From Paramecium octaurelia (lineage: Eukaryota > Ciliophora > Oligohymenophorea > Peniculida > Parameciidae), in the NCBI GenBank assembly GCA_905182995.1, contig CAJJDP010000090.1, positions 176,574 through 240,573 on the forward strand: a DNA stretch of 64,000 nt, in the 5' to 3' direction. The notes under the pieces were generated by a model, which was not told where the DNA came from, searched no databases, and worked only from the letters and a program-made list of their open reading frames with translations. A program made the translations under genes and the position numbers. Below are positions 23,401-36,500 of this stretch, piece after piece; position 1 is the first letter of the stretch, and each line of letters begins with the position of its first letter.

Positions 23401-26400
23401 ATCCATAAGTTAGATAATTTAAGATAAGCACCATAGAAAAGGAATAGATGATTGAAAAGGTAAAATCTATATCACTTCCAATCACATAAACTCCATACCA
23501 ATCATCGTTTGTCATAATGTTGAAGATTGTCATGAATGATTTAAAAATATTTTCATAGGAATGTAATTATCCAAGGGAATCATTCTAATCAAATTTTCCT
23601 ACAAACATTTCCATTCCTGTTAAAGCATACATAAATATCACTAAGAACATAAGGAAAGCCAAATAAATGTATTAATCGAAAGTCATAGAAGCAATATGAC
23701 CAATTGTAATAGCCATTTTATTATATTTAAGACATCTATAGAATAGCAAACATTTAGTTCCTCTTATTAATCGTAAATTTTACTCACTCAAATAAGTTGT
23801 CATGTAATCACTAATAGTTAATTCGAAAAAGTTTATAATCACAATAACAGATTATAAAATTAAATCTGGAGATCTCAGAAGATCTTTGAATCTTATACCC
23901 AAAAACCTCATCATCAATTCAAAGCATAAAAATATTGTAGAGATATCTTCAACTATTGATATGATATTGATATCTACAATTCCTTAGAGTGATAAAAATG
24001 TAAAATTGTTAAGAATTACTAAATCAAAGAAGAATTGACTAAATCTGCTAGTTACAATTATAAATGCGTATTTTTATGACATTATGTAAATTCCTTTTAC
24101 TCCATTAATCCAAATAATGACATCAACTTTATTAAGCATAGATAAAACTACGTGAAAATACTGCATTCTCAATTTGTTGACTTCAAGTACATCTTTGCCT
24201 GACCAATTGTGTTTAGTAATTCTTCTGTGATTTTAATATTCTTTCATTCTCATACTTTAATATTTGAATTTATTGGAGACTTAATCATGAATTATCATAG
24301 GGATTTTTTAATTAATTTTTAATTTGACTCCTTCAAGATTAGTATAGTATCCTTAAATATGTATATAAGGTATTCCGTTTTTAACAACGTAGAAATCTTT
24401 GTATTTGGTTTCTAAGATTTAGCTTGCTTTCATTTTATTGAATGTTTTTAGATCAATTTGATCAAAATTAACAATAGAATCTGTGCTCTATTCAACTTTC
24501 TTTTAATAAATGCTCATAAAGGGAGACACTGATTTACTTTTGGTTGGGAAGGCTGACTTTCCAAATTAAGTTCTGCCATACAATTTTTCCTTTTCTATCT
24601 TGATTTCATGATAGATCATTTAGAATTTGGTGGATCTAATCTTTTCAAGATTGAAGTTCTTCTCTTTTTGAATCTAATCTTATATATCTCTAGATATTAA
24701 TAGAATGATAGTTACATTAACTTAAGTAGAACATCATTTGATGAAGTATAATTTTGCTTGACATTCATATTGGCTTATGGTTGTAATCTTGAAAATTTAA
24801 TCGTTTTTAGTTTTTCAATAACTTTCATATTGAATTCAACTTCAGTATAATTATTTGTTTTGATTTTCTTAATTAGAGCATCTAGGATATCAAATTTTGG
24901 TAAAAGGAACCTTTTCCAAGTGAAACTAGTCATATATTCTATAAATGGCAGTTTAATGATTCCACTTTCCAATTATTTTTATTTAGCTGACAATGTTCTT
25001 TCAGTTTGATATGATTTCTTCTTAAAGCTGGTAGGATCTTCAATCGAATATTGTTTCAATGATTCTTCATTTAAATTATCTCTGTATTTTTTTATTACTT
25101 TATAGATGCCGACTTCTCTCAGATGAGCAACATCTAGAATCTCTAATAAATTTCTTTCTGGATATTCTTCCTCTTCTTTCAATCTTTTCTTAATTTCATT
25201 CTCCTCTTCTCTTTTTTTGTTTACTTCAGTTGCCTCTGAATAATGAACCTTCAACACTGCAATAACTATGTTAAATCCAAAGAAACCTCCAATAAAGATA
25301 ATTAATAAGTAATATAACCAAACCCAGGGATGAAATATTCTCATAGTAAAAAACATGACCCAACTCCAATCATCCATTGTGATCGTTCTAAGAATTTATC
25401 CTAAAGATCCTATCAAATTATTGAAAGAAGTTGGCATTTTGGGTGTGTAATCACTATACATACAATGCATTCCAGAGGGACATTGAGCTTAATTGCATTG
25501 TATCCACCCTTCAGTTTCATCGCCATTTTCATATTGACACCTGTAATTGAATAATCCTTGGAATAGGAATATTCCCATTGATGCAAAGATCAATGAAAAT
25601 AGTATCACTATCATCAGTGCTTCTATCAAGAACTTAAACGATTATCTTAGTGCAGTCATCATCACATTCAATCCCTGGAAGATGTTGGTCAAATACATCA
25701 ATAAAGTGACCAATCTCAGAGGAGATATATCAATGATAATGATTTCAGGATAATAGAGATTCATAGCAGTGAAAAATATCAGCACAAAATCATAAATATT
25801 TTCCATATTTCTAAAGAAGGCATAATCATTAAAAAAGATTCCACTCGCTATAATTCTTAATCCGATTTCAGAAATAAATAGTATCATAACTACTTCTTCT
25901 ATATTGTCAGTATCAGTTCTTCCGTTAGTTTTTACTACGATGTACAAAATGACATTAAATAAGATAAGAAATGTCATCAAGATTTTAAATAAAAAATTGT
26001 TTACTATTTTTCTTGCCATTATTGGAATACTGTATATCACATATATAAATGCTTTTCTCAAGTTTAACAGAGCCAGATTATCATTATATTTCTAAATAAA
26101 CTGAATGGTTTACCTATAACTCATAATTTAATCTTTAAAATTCCGATAACTTGACTAATCTAACGTAATAAGGATCTTTCATTGTGTTTCTTTCTATTAA
26201 CTTTTCATGTCGACGTTTGATTTTATCATATTCAATATCATTAAAATATTCAGATTACACTTCCTGTTGCTGATTGAATGCATTCAAGAGATTTAAAGCT
26301 ATTCCTGGTTTTTCAGGGTCTGGCTCTGATCTTTGTTGCATATTCAATTAATGAGAGGCTGAGGAGACAAATTTGGAATAGACATGTATAGACTTATGAA

Positions 26401-26668
26401 GTGTATGCCTTTGAATCCGATCCTCAATCATGTCCTCTCTTTCAATGCTTTATAGCGAATATTCTGACATTTTTGAATTATCCTAATTTATTTCATGGTT
26501 GCAGTCTTAAGGGAACGCTTCTCTATGAAATTTATCAACTATTATACTCATGAAACTGGATTCGATTTAATTGATCAACAGAACTTTGACCCTAGTTCTA
26601 CATTCTGTCAACGCTCTAGTTTTTTGCTCTTTCAGGAGTTTCAGGACCTTTCCGATGTTTTCTAACAT
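20458..26668 (-). CDS. Four-domain voltage-gated Ca2+-type channel alpha subunit
   Basis: Large channel of about 1,900 residues with four repeats of six transmembrane segments. Repeat I spans about 26060-25250, repeat II about 24200-23380, repeat III about 23060-22230 and repeat IV about 22030-21330. Pore loops align with Cav P-loops: repeat I LRTITMDDWSWV, II FNIMTNDDWYGV, III FVTATLDGWGEI, IV FKCASGDDWRTI; the position that is Glu in Cav EEEE filters is Asp in all four. A charged helix (VNKKREEENEIKKRLKEEEE) follows repeat I S6. After repeat IV there is an EF/IQ-like region (TIWCKYSSETQGQTMHYKFL, IGKPLGGG). Introns are visible by frame, for example 22 nt near 26100 and 25 nt near 21080. An in-frame later ATG at 26470 is an alternative start. 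Probably carries the Ca2+ current that drives ciliary responses; this is inference from family and organism. Confidence 0.9.
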
Positions 26669-27229
26669 ACTACAAATAAAAAAACTTATCATTTAAGCCA
26701 TGACTACCAGAATTTTAAGTCACTTCCTTATCGATAATGCTCCTTTCATTATATTTGATTGACTCTACTTTTTTCATACCAAAAAATATAAATAATGTGA
26801 TTATAATATATCGGCTTATCATTTACAAGAACTCAAATTAATTCAGATCATATAATTATTTAACATCAATCTCAACTTCATTGGTTTCAATGCATTCAAC
26901 CATCAGCCACTCTTATTTCTTCCCAATTCTCTTCGTATCGATCAAATTGAATACTTATTTAGAAAATCATTTGCAAATAGAATTTCCAACACTCAGAATT
27001 TTAGTAGTGACTTACTGCATCTATGATTCAATACATTTCTTAATCCAATATTTATTTTTGATTAGTTTTTATTGCATTTACTCAAACTCTCATTTCTTGC
27101 TTTAGGAATGGAGAGTGAAATGTCTTATAATGTTCATCCCTGCAGCTAATCCAAAATATCATTTCTAACTGATTATGTCCTGTAATTGTTTACACCTGTG
27201 TATTTTGATTAGCAATAACATTAATTATA
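26669..27229. other. Intergenic between divergent genes
   Basis: Spacer between the Ca2+ channel start and the kinase start. There is an open frame on the plus strand at about 26880-27105, but it has no family resemblance and is probably chance in a one-stop code. No RNA gene or repeat seen. Confidence 0.45.
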
Positions 27230-28619
27230 ATGGCAGCAAAATATATATCAATTTTGGAAGGCAGATATGGGATTATCAAAGTGATAGGAAAGGGGGAATT
27301 TGGAGAAGTTTATCTGGCTGAGAACCTCTAAACGGTAATTTTTACATAAATGAGTTTAGAAACAACAAGTAGCAATTAAGTAAGCATTAAAATCAGAGTT
27401 GGAAAAAGTCAAAAAAAGACAAGAATTGTTTCAAACTGAAAAAAGAATCATGGAAATGGTCAATAATGACAATGTGATTAATTTAAAGGATCATATCGAA
27501 ACTAAAGATAAGCATTATTTGGTTATGGAATATTGTAATGGAGGAGACTTGGATTCCTATATCAAGCTACTTAGAGAGAAAAATAAATAGCCCCTTTCTG
27601 AACGATAAGCTAAAGAATTCCTAAAACAATTACTCAATGGTTTCAAAGGTTTATAAGACTTGTTTGTCATTCATCGTGATCTCAAGCTTAAAAACATTCT
27701 CGTCAATGATGGAGTCATTAAGATTGCTGACTTCGGACTCAGTAAAGTTGGAGAAGTGGGAGTTACTTAAGTGGGAACACCCTACACCAAGGCTCCTGAA
27801 GTCTTCAAAGGCAGAGGCAGGATTCGATATGATAATAAAGCAGACATTTGGTCCTTGGGAGTTATTTTCTATCAGATGCTATTTGATCTGTAATATCCTT
27901 TCGTGGGATAGAATGAGAAGGATTTGTTTGACAACATTGAGAAGGCCAAGGATTTAAACTTCGCGCCTGCTAAATCCAATGTTAGGATTAGCGAGGATGC
28001 CAAGAGATTGCTTAGAAGGATGTTGACAAAAGATCCAAACCTGAGAATAACTTGGGAACAATTGTATTAGGATCCTTATTTGGAATTTGGACAATAAAAG
28101 GATTTGGGACCCTTTGATTAATATTACCAGAGCATCATGAATAAGTACAAAATGATCAAAGAGTTATAATCAAAAATCTAAGAAACTCTAGGCAATAGTG
28201 AGAGTTTAAGAAAGGATTACAAAGTTATTAAAAATTTAAATTAATATTATGTTTAGTTTATGCTTGCTAAACGAGTAATTATTTTATCAAGGATATTGGA
28301 ATAATTGCTATCAGAATTAAAAAATCAGTAAAAATAACAAAGCAAATCATTGCAATTGATAAGCAAAGAAGTATTTTTATATTAATTCAATTAGACAGAA
28401 GAACATTACTATGTTTATTAGTTGTATTATGAAAATACAAAATTCAATTTAGAGTCTTTTATTAATAGGAGAAAAAAAGAATAAAAAGATTTCGATGAAA
28501 AGGTACTCAATGAGATGTAAAATCCTAAATGTAATTGTTATATTAAAAATAGAAATGGATTGGTCATACTATACTAATATTGTGTTGAACTATTTTTATT
28601 GTTTATCCACCTAGGCTGA
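27230..28619 (+). CDS. Ser/Thr protein kinase, ULK/ATG1-like
   Basis: Complete kinase fold at the N-terminus. The Gly loop is GKGEFGEVYLA; after a 25-nt intron (27335-27359) comes VAIK, then ENLKDHIE-type helix C context, hinge MEYCNGGDL, catalytic loop HRDLKLKN, DFG motif ADFGLSK, and VGTPYTKAPEVFKG as the activation-loop end. The non-catalytic tail of about 170 residues is Q/K/L-rich and helical. The layout (short N-terminal kinase, helical tail, hinge MEYCxGGDL) resembles ULK/ATG1-type kinases, common and expanded in Paramecium. The HRDLKPxN proline is Leu here. The stop falls 4 bp before the next ATG, so the last residues may be altered by an unseen intron. Confidence 0.88.
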
Positions 28620-28623
28620 AATC

Positions 28624-28893
28624 ATGGAAGGCTAAAATGAAACCAAGGCACTCTAGTTCTATGATCACATGATTGATGTTCTGAAGTGTTTAGAAAGTGA
28701 TGCAGCTTTTGAAGGAGATAAATTAAAATTCAAATCGCAATCAGTAGATTTTTTAATCTAAATTTAGAACGACGAACTTGAATCCAAATAAAATAATGAC
28801 CCAATGATGGGAGAATTTACCAAAGAGTAATATATCTAAATTTAGAAAATGAATGTAAAGGAATTGTTTCAAATCATGTTATCTGATAAATGA
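28624..28893 (+). CDS. Small acidic protein, unknown
   Basis: Frame of 89 residues beginning MEGQNETKALQFYDHMIDVL and ending KMNVKELFQIMLSDK-TGA. It is acidic and helical, with no signal peptide, membrane span or known motif. It sits between the kinase and another small gene on the same strand with only 19 bp to the next ATG. Coding-like composition supports it; no function is proposed. Confidence 0.6.
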
Positions 28894-28912
28894 TATATTA
28901 TATTAATTTATA

Positions 28913-29239
28913 ATGGACAAACAAAAATTGAGGATTACTTGGCAATCAAGTGAATGGAGTTTCAGTAGACAGAAGAAGCTACAGGAATTATAACACACTT
29001 AATCTACTTTGAGATTTCAACAATAGCGAATCAAAACCGAACCCAAAGAGACTTAAAAAAAATTTACAAATCCTTCAAATTTTCATGAGTATGTACAATT
29101 AATCGAAAAAAAATATCGAATTCAAAATTTGAGTAAACCAAAAAGAAAAGTTGGAAATGGCAGAAGCCTAGGTCAAATTTGTTCCACAAAGTCTCTTGTT
29201 CTATATGAATCGTTACCTAATCTTTTACAAATAAATTGA
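28913..29239 (+). CDS. Small basic protein, unknown
   Basis: Frame of 108 residues beginning MDKQKLRITWQSSEWSFSRQ. It is very basic and Gln-rich (KKLQELQHTQSTLRFQQQRI), with no hydrophobic segment; probably disordered or DNA/RNA/cytoskeleton-binding by composition only. It is intronless and lies 36 bp ahead of the lipase gene. No family recognised. Confidence 0.6.
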
Positions 29240-29275
29240 TGAATAAATTAGAATTATTATATATAAACAATTTAA

Positions 29276-31303
29276 ATGCAAACTATAGAAGACAAGATCA
29301 AATTATGTTTGACTGTGGAAAACCTGACATCGGACATCAATCTAGAATTAACAAAAGAAGAGTAATCTATTGAGATGCAATAAAAATTTAAAGAAAATCC
29401 AGTTAAGATTGACTAAAAAGTGAACGAATTCATGCAAGAGGATTTGATGTAATCAGCATGGTAAGTGCTTGATAAAGTCTGGAATTGCCCTATTTTTAAT
29501 CAGGCAGTCATTTCAAAAGAATTATATCAAAATCTTAGTGAGTGCTATTATCTCTTGAATAAAATTCACCAGAATGCAATTGATTTGACTAAGAAGTTTA
29601 ATGAGGTGCCTGACTTTCTCCCTCGATTTTTCTAAGCCATTAAAATTACATTTATAGGCATTTTATAACTGGAATAAATTGGATTAATCACTAATGACAA
29701 GGATATCGAGAGCAAATAAATCAATGAATAATATAATATCACTTAGAATAGATAGAGATTAAACTAGAAGGCTATTTGCATACTAATTGAATTTTTAATC
29801 AATCATATACTTTCCCATCTTACAGTATTGTTTGAAACAATAGAAGTGAGAAGAGAAAAGTATGAGTTAAGATAATTGGTAATCTACTTATCTAAGTTGT
29901 AAACATGCTTTGAATAATTGCCTAGTGCTGCACAATTGGATATTGAGGACATCTTTTGTTATGATCGAACAGATCCCAGATGGTAAGGTCTAAATAGCAT
30001 TATATCAGAAGTAGTTTTGGGTCCAAGAGAATAGATATCTGAATCATATGGAAAATTGGCTGATGGAATATTGTTAGCTAATGCCATGATATCAAAGGGA
30101 TCTGAATTTAGTAGCGAAGCTGCTCAACAAGTAATGTAAGGATTTGGGGCATTATATTACTTGGTCGCCAAAAAAGAAGCTAAATTGAAGGCTAATCATT
30201 TCATGGCTGAACCAAATAAAAATCTAATATTTAAAGTATGGAATTTGGGAGAAAGTGGATTTCTTAGTAAATTATTACCTCTTCTCTTTCCTTAGATTAC
30301 CTATAACACAAAGATATATATTCCTTAACTGTTTAAACCCTTAGTGGAAGACAATATACTTCAACAATACAAAGAAAACAAAATTAATCGCATTTAAAAT
30401 GATTGTGGAGAATGTTTAAATACAAATCTGCCTACTTGTCAAGAATTACTACTAAAAGATAAAGAGAAAGTAAGTGTACGAGTTTTATGTCATTATAATC
30501 TATAAGAGATATAAACTTTAAGTTTGTTGTAACAGACTCTTAAATTGATACAAGGCCAAAAGATATTTGATTAAATAGTCATCCATATACATGGAGGAGG
30601 GTTTGTAAGTATGTCGTCGAGATCTCACCAAACTTATACTAGAAAATGGGCTAAAAATTTATAAGTGCCAATATTTTCTATCGACTATAGAAAGGCTCCA
30701 GAGAGTCCTTATCCTTATGGTTTAGATGATTGTTGGCAAGCCTACATGTTTATAATGAATTACATTGATAAGTATTTCAACATCAAACCAAAGAAGGTAG
30801 TCTTAGTTGGAGATAGTGCTGGAGGTAATTTAGTGGCTGCCTTAACCATTTAAATTATTAAATCTGGAGCAAGAATCCCTGATGGTATCTTAATGGCTTA
30901 CCCTGCATTGTGCTTGGACATTAAAAAGTTTACTCCCAGCTCTTTAATTTCTTTGAACGATCCTTTATTACACCACACTGTATTGAAATTATGCATATCA
31001 TCATATGTTCCAGAAAATTTTGATGCAAGTTTGGATCCATTTATGTCTCCATCAATTGCTAGTGATGAGATTCTTGCTAGATTTCCTCCTACAAGAATTG
31101 TATTAGGTACTAATGATCCATTACATGATGAGAGTTTTAGATTCGCTGATAGGTTATTGAAATTAGGAAGAGATGTTAAAATTACTGAATATAAATGGAT
31201 GCCTCATGGATTTCTATCATTCGATGTTATTTAAGGAATGAAAGAAGCTGAATAAACTGTGCTGGATGCATAATAAATAATTTAAAATCTACTTCAATTT
31301 TGA
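29276..31303 (+). CDS. Hormone-sensitive-lipase-type alpha/beta hydrolase
   Basis: Intronless 675-residue protein. The N-terminal about 400 residues are helical and resemble the HSL N-terminal domain (YNLLNKIHQ-type helices, DPRWQGLN). The catalytic domain has the oxyanion motif HGGGF (about residue 440), the nucleophile elbow GDSAGGN (about 512; Ser of GDSAG), acid LGTNDPLHDE (about 615) and His in WMPHGFLSFD (about 643). All three catalytic residues are present, so it should hydrolyse acyl or steryl esters, probably cytosolic or at lipid droplets. The HSL family is known from animals and protists; substrate is inference. No signal peptide is seen. Confidence 0.92.
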
Positions 31304-31394
31304 ACTTAAATTATATAATACCTGAGTATAAATCATTTTAATATGAAAATAATTATTTTTTTAAGTTAAATCTTGCATCTTTTAATTGTGAACT

Positions 31395-32732
31395 TCAAGT
31401 TTATTTGCTCTTGGCTATAATCTCAATAAGACATTGTGTTGTATTCAGAAGATCTATTGATTGCATATAGTTATAATGCTGTTTAATCAACCTATTATAT
31501 TGCAAAATGATGTAGTTCATTTTGACGTCATCTTCTGGTAGATTTCAAATCTTGACTAAGAACCTGATTTCAGAGTTGATTTTATATATTATACAATAAT
31601 TAAGATTTTGCCTTAAAATCAAATCAGATTGGTTAGATATTTTATTCATAATTTTAGATAATATTTATATTAATACTATGTTTATCAAAGTCTTACGACC
31701 TAAATTTAAATTTAAGTTTACATCATAGACTTGGGATAGGTTCTTAATCTAATTGGGTTCAAACTTTAGATCGGGTAACTTGATTATCCTTTGGAAGATA
31801 TTGATAGGAATATCAATTCTTAAATCATTATTATTGATATTGAACAATGTTGAATAGGCTTATATTCTGATTAGGTAATCCACTTTGATTAATTATCCAG
31901 TTGTTGAAAGTTCCATCTGGCTGTGAAAATCAAAGAGCAGGATTGATTTTTTGATTGTTTAAACAATTCCTTAAACAACTCCTGGTAAACTCAATTTGGA
32001 AATTTATTCTACAATAACTTTTGGTTCTTTAGCCATAATTGTGGTTCTCTTGTTCAATGAGATTACTATTTCTTAAATGTACTGCTTGCTTTCCCTCAGA
32101 TCTACACTTATTTCTAAGTTAATTTAATCACCAAACGAAAATTCTTCTCCACTATATTTACATTCTAATTTAGATATCTAAAATTGCATTTAAATTATAC
32201 TCCTTAAGGCTTATTTAAATATCCCCGAATGACATGACTATTTGAAATGCTCTTAACAATATTTTGTCTAACTGCATTTTGGTTGATGATGACTGGCAGT
32301 TTCTTGAGAGTGATTCGATCTAATTTTAGAGTCTCAGCAATCAAAGATATGTTGTAATCGATCCTTAATTTGAAATCCTTTTCCCTTTACATAGAGCCAA
32401 TGAGATTAACAGGTAATGAATAAGTGAATGGAATTGCGATCGTTTTTGAGATTTTCAATTTCTAATCCTCTGGGTTCCGTTCATCATTGATATCAATAAG
32501 CAACTTGAACTGAGAGTAGAATATGTTAAAATTGTTTGATTCAGCACATGCAAACCCTTTTTCCCAAGTTTCCTCTCCTTATAAGTGAACATACAGTTTG
32601 GAGATCTCCTTCAAAGTGTATTCACAATCCTCAATAATGACAATCCCTCTCATAGATGTATCAAGTACCTTATATGGCTTGGTTTGGAAAATAGAATTTA
32701 GAGTTGAGTTGGATTTGGATTTTATTTCCCAT
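31395..32732 (-). CDS. Arrestin-fold protein
   Basis: The N-terminus is MGNKIQIQLNSKFYFPNQAI; after a 22-nt intron (GTACTT...GAGAG, about 32651-32672) it continues QGIVIIEDCEYTLKEISKLY. This is the first beta strands and the loop typical of arrestins (short N-strand, then a G-x-V-strand). Arrestin N features also include the strand about HLQGEETWEKG, and a C-domain-like half follows (DVNLNLNLGRK, then AYSTLFNINNNDLRIDIPI). The end is IIAKSKQT-TGA. It is probably an alpha-arrestin-type trafficking adaptor; partner membrane proteins are unknown. Internal splicing is only partly resolved. Its ATG lies 4 bp from the divergent EB1 ATG. Confidence 0.72.
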
Positions 32733-32736
32733 TAAT

Positions 32737-33571
32737 ATGAATACAGAAATATCAAGAGCAGAACTATTATAATGGGTTAATGACACCTTGAAATTATAGC
32801 TCCAAAAGATTGAATAACTGGGAACTGGAGCAGTCTATTGTCAATTGGTTGATGCGGTTCATCCTGGTAAAGGTAAGGATTCATGAGTTATCATGTTTAG
32901 TTGCCATGAATAAGATAAATTGGAAAGCCAAACAAGAATATGAATTCGTTAATAATTTCAAAGTTCTCTAATAAACATTTTCTAAACTTGGAATTCAAAA
33001 ACCAATAGAAGTTGAAAAGCTAACGAAATGCAAATATTAGGATAATCTGGAGTTTCTATAATGGTTAAAGAAGTATATGGATTAGCATGTTGTACCAAAA
33101 GACTATGATCCTCAATCCAAAAGAGGGAATGCTGAATTGGATGATTAGGCAGCAATTATACCAAAAAGAAATCCAGAGAGATCGAGAACGAGCATAAGGA
33201 GAGACACGTTCAATAGTCCCAATCAGCTCTAGTCGTCTTCAAGCATTCCCAAAACGAATTCTTTCGCTCATATGGAACCCTACTAAAAGAAACAACCCTC
33301 AATGCAGGACCTACTTATACAGATAGAGACTCTAAAATAAGAAAAAGATTATTATTTCTAAAAATTCAAGGATTTGGACTTCTTTATTGAAGGTGCTTCT
33401 TAATTGACACAAGAGCAAATGTATAAGGGCATCAAGGATATCTTATATAGTACAGTTGATAAGTCTGTTATAGTTTTGCCAAATGGCGAACTGGAAGTTC
33501 AGGGGTTACCACCTTCATCAGAAGAATAATCATCATCATAAGATGTTATGTAATAAGAAATAGATTTGTGA
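32737..33571 (+). CDS. EB1-family microtubule plus-end binding protein
   Basis: Clear EB1. The calponin-homology domain contains AELLQWVNDTLKLQLQKIEQ and GAVYCQLVDAVHPG, then (after a 28-nt intron, 32873-32900) KVAMNKINWKAKQEYEF and NFKVLQQTFSKLGI. A basic Ser/Arg/Pro-rich linker (PKRNPERSRTSIRRDTF) is followed by the coiled-coil/EB homology helix (QEKDYYFQKFKDLDFFIEGA). The C-terminus is acidic but lacks a clear EEY/F. It binds growing microtubule ends, as in all eukaryotes, with a likely role in basal bodies, cilia and division in this cell. Ends at TGA 33569-33571, 12 bp from the convergent channel gene. Confidence 0.96.
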
Positions 33572-33583
33572 ATTAATTTTATA

Positions 33584-36500
33584 TCAGCCAACAGGCACAA
33601 TTACATTTGCATTTATGTGCAAAGTCTACTTAGAACTTTTTGTAAAGCTTCTTTTGACAATTGGCAGGAGAAATGCATTTTATCTCATGATCTATCTTTT
33701 TTTATAAGCTTTAAACAGAGCCTTGGCTTTTTATTATCCGATTGTTTCAGGATTTTCATTTGGTTTGTCTACATCGTGATATTTTTTGAAGTAAATGTTT
33801 GGATATGACAGATATTTAATGAGACTCTCCTATAAAATGGATTTCCTCTCATCTTAACTCAACATTAATATCTATGTACTGTTATACATATCAACTCTAA
33901 ATTGTTTACTTTTCAATTATTCTAGAAAGAGATCCGATCTCTTGATTATTTAAGATAGGTTGTTTTGAACATTATAAATGAGATACTCCTTTTACACTTC
34001 AAAAGGTTTTACTAAGGCATATTCTGAATGCTGTATCAAATTACATTTCATTCTAAGGAAATACAGATCTTCAAATTCGAACTTATTTAAGTATATTTTC
34101 AATTGAGGATTATCAAAATAATTATCTACTATTTCCTTTATGTTCTTATTAAACTTTTGGCTTGCCTCAAGTTCATTTGTCTTTGTAAATATTTTAGAAT
34201 AGTGTTGCATTTTTATAACTTTTTTGATAATTCTTTAAAACTTCAATTTGACTCCTTAGTTTTTTATTCGAATACTCTGTCTTGTGTAATTTTTACGAAT
34301 TATTTTATTCTACGGATCTAATTAAATAAGATAATATACAAAAAGTTGAATGGTCATTTACTTTTGGTGGACTTATCACTGTTTAAGTGTTTAATTCTAC
34401 ATATTGTAATGACCCCTTTTCATTCCCAATCAAAGAATCTTTCGATTGCAAAACTGGTTTCTTAGATTGAGCAGGTTCAGAAGGATCAATCTGCTTTATA
34501 TTATAAAATTGAATGATTGGCAAATCCTCTTGATTTTTCATCATCTAAGCAATTTCTTACAAGAACCATTAATCAAATATTGCATTAAATTGATTCCTAA
34601 TCCTTGCCCTATTGCGCAAACCTGGAACTCTCTCCTATTGAGTATAAAATTAATGAGACTTTATGACTCTTTCCTTATCAATTACAAAATGGACTATTGG
34701 ACAATTTTGGATATCATGACCATAACAACTACATGATTTACATTTGGTATTGGAGTCCCTCTGATGCATCATAATTTCATCCTTCATTTTACAAAATGAT
34801 TCAAAATCTTTAGGATTATCTTTTAAAGTATTTATAAAATCACTTCTTGTTAAAACTAGTAATTTTACAAAAGATTGAGATTGCAATTACAACTTCGATT
34901 ATTACCCAGTTAATAATTCATCTAATCCAAAATACTAACCTTATGAGAATTTAATGATATCAGATCTATCTGTAAAATTTGTGCATATACTTAATGTACC
35001 ATAATCAATAAAGCATAAACAAGGTTCATTATAATGAGGCAATTCACATGTTATTATCTATTCAGGAGTAATAAGGACAGTCTTAAATAATTTAATTAGT
35101 TTCTTTTTTGTCTCTATACTAAATGTTTGATTGAACAAGTCACATTTTTCAATTATAGAGAAGTTGGCCTCATTAATCAATTTATTTCTTAGGTTTTCAG
35201 ACAATGATGTAATTAGCTTTTCTTCTTCTTCGTTTTCCTATTACATTTGTTGGCTCCAATATATTTTAATGTATTCCCTAATTCTATTTAATTTAGTTGA
35301 ATATTGATACTGATATTGTAATTCAAAGCTTATATGCTTCCTATTCATATACTTATTTATTATTCGTATTTTGTCAGTCGTGTTCTCAGCAGACAAACTT
35401 ATTGAATTCAATATCTCTCCAACTGTATTCACACTAAATGATAACTATACGCATGTTGTAAACATAAATAAAATTGTGCATATCTTCTCTAATGAATCTA
35501 ACAAATAATATTGAAACTTCTTTACTTAAGGGAACTATGTCTCCATATCCAACACTAATCATAGTTACAGTTGAAAAGTAGAATGCCTCCAAATATTTGA
35601 TTTCATACGAGGCATCTGTTAGATTTCGGCTGTCCAACCAATTAACCATGCCTATGTCGTTGGCATATGAACCTATGAAATACCAAAGACAACTGTAGAT
35701 GTGCAGAAAATATAAAATTGTGAATAGCAATTTGGCTAAATTCATAATTGATGAGTGAATTTTGCTTAAATGAATTGATTCTTCTACATTCCTTATGATT
35801 TTAGCAAAGTAGTGATATTGAGTTATGAAAATGATTAATGATAGATTGAGCCATCTGCTTTAGAAGAAATAGTCATTGAAGTAACCGCATAAGAGCACTA
35901 ACAAGGAAATGCCATCTATTATCAAACCCTATTTGAGATAGTTATTAAAAATTAGGTAGCGATCCACAATAGGTTAACCATATTCGTAATATACTGTGTT
36001 CATTTTCATTAGATAGTCCGATATTAAGAATATGTAAAATGGGGTTGTCAACCAAATAGATTGCATATACATTAGGGATGTGTTAAATGCTAATTCAAGA
36101 GGGATCATTATGAAAAAATAAATTAGTACGAAGCATAAACAGAGGTCCCAAATGATTTTTGATATTGATTGAGGATATATGATTGGCATTACTCTTAATA
36201 GATCTGTTATTGGATTATAACATATGAATCTCTATTGGCCTTTCTTCTTTTTCCTAACTGAAAATGAATTGGACACTAAATTCTCAACTTCTCCGCTAGC
36301 CTTATCTCCCACAATCTAAAAATGCACACTTTTAAAGAACAGCTTATGCCTTCTGCTCACTGATAATTTTGTCAGGAACCTCTTTACAAAATAGTAAACT
36401 CTAATTGTAAATTTCCTATTTTCTTTTTAGGTCATAGCCTTTTTAATTTTGAGTTCTGTATGGGCAGGGAATCCAGAGTATTCCTAAATTTAAGTTAACA

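Noticed and set aside
26881..27105. Plus-strand ORF between the Ca2+ channel and the kinase
   Set aside because: Hydrophobic, low-complexity translation with no family resemblance; long open frames are expected by chance with only one stop codon.
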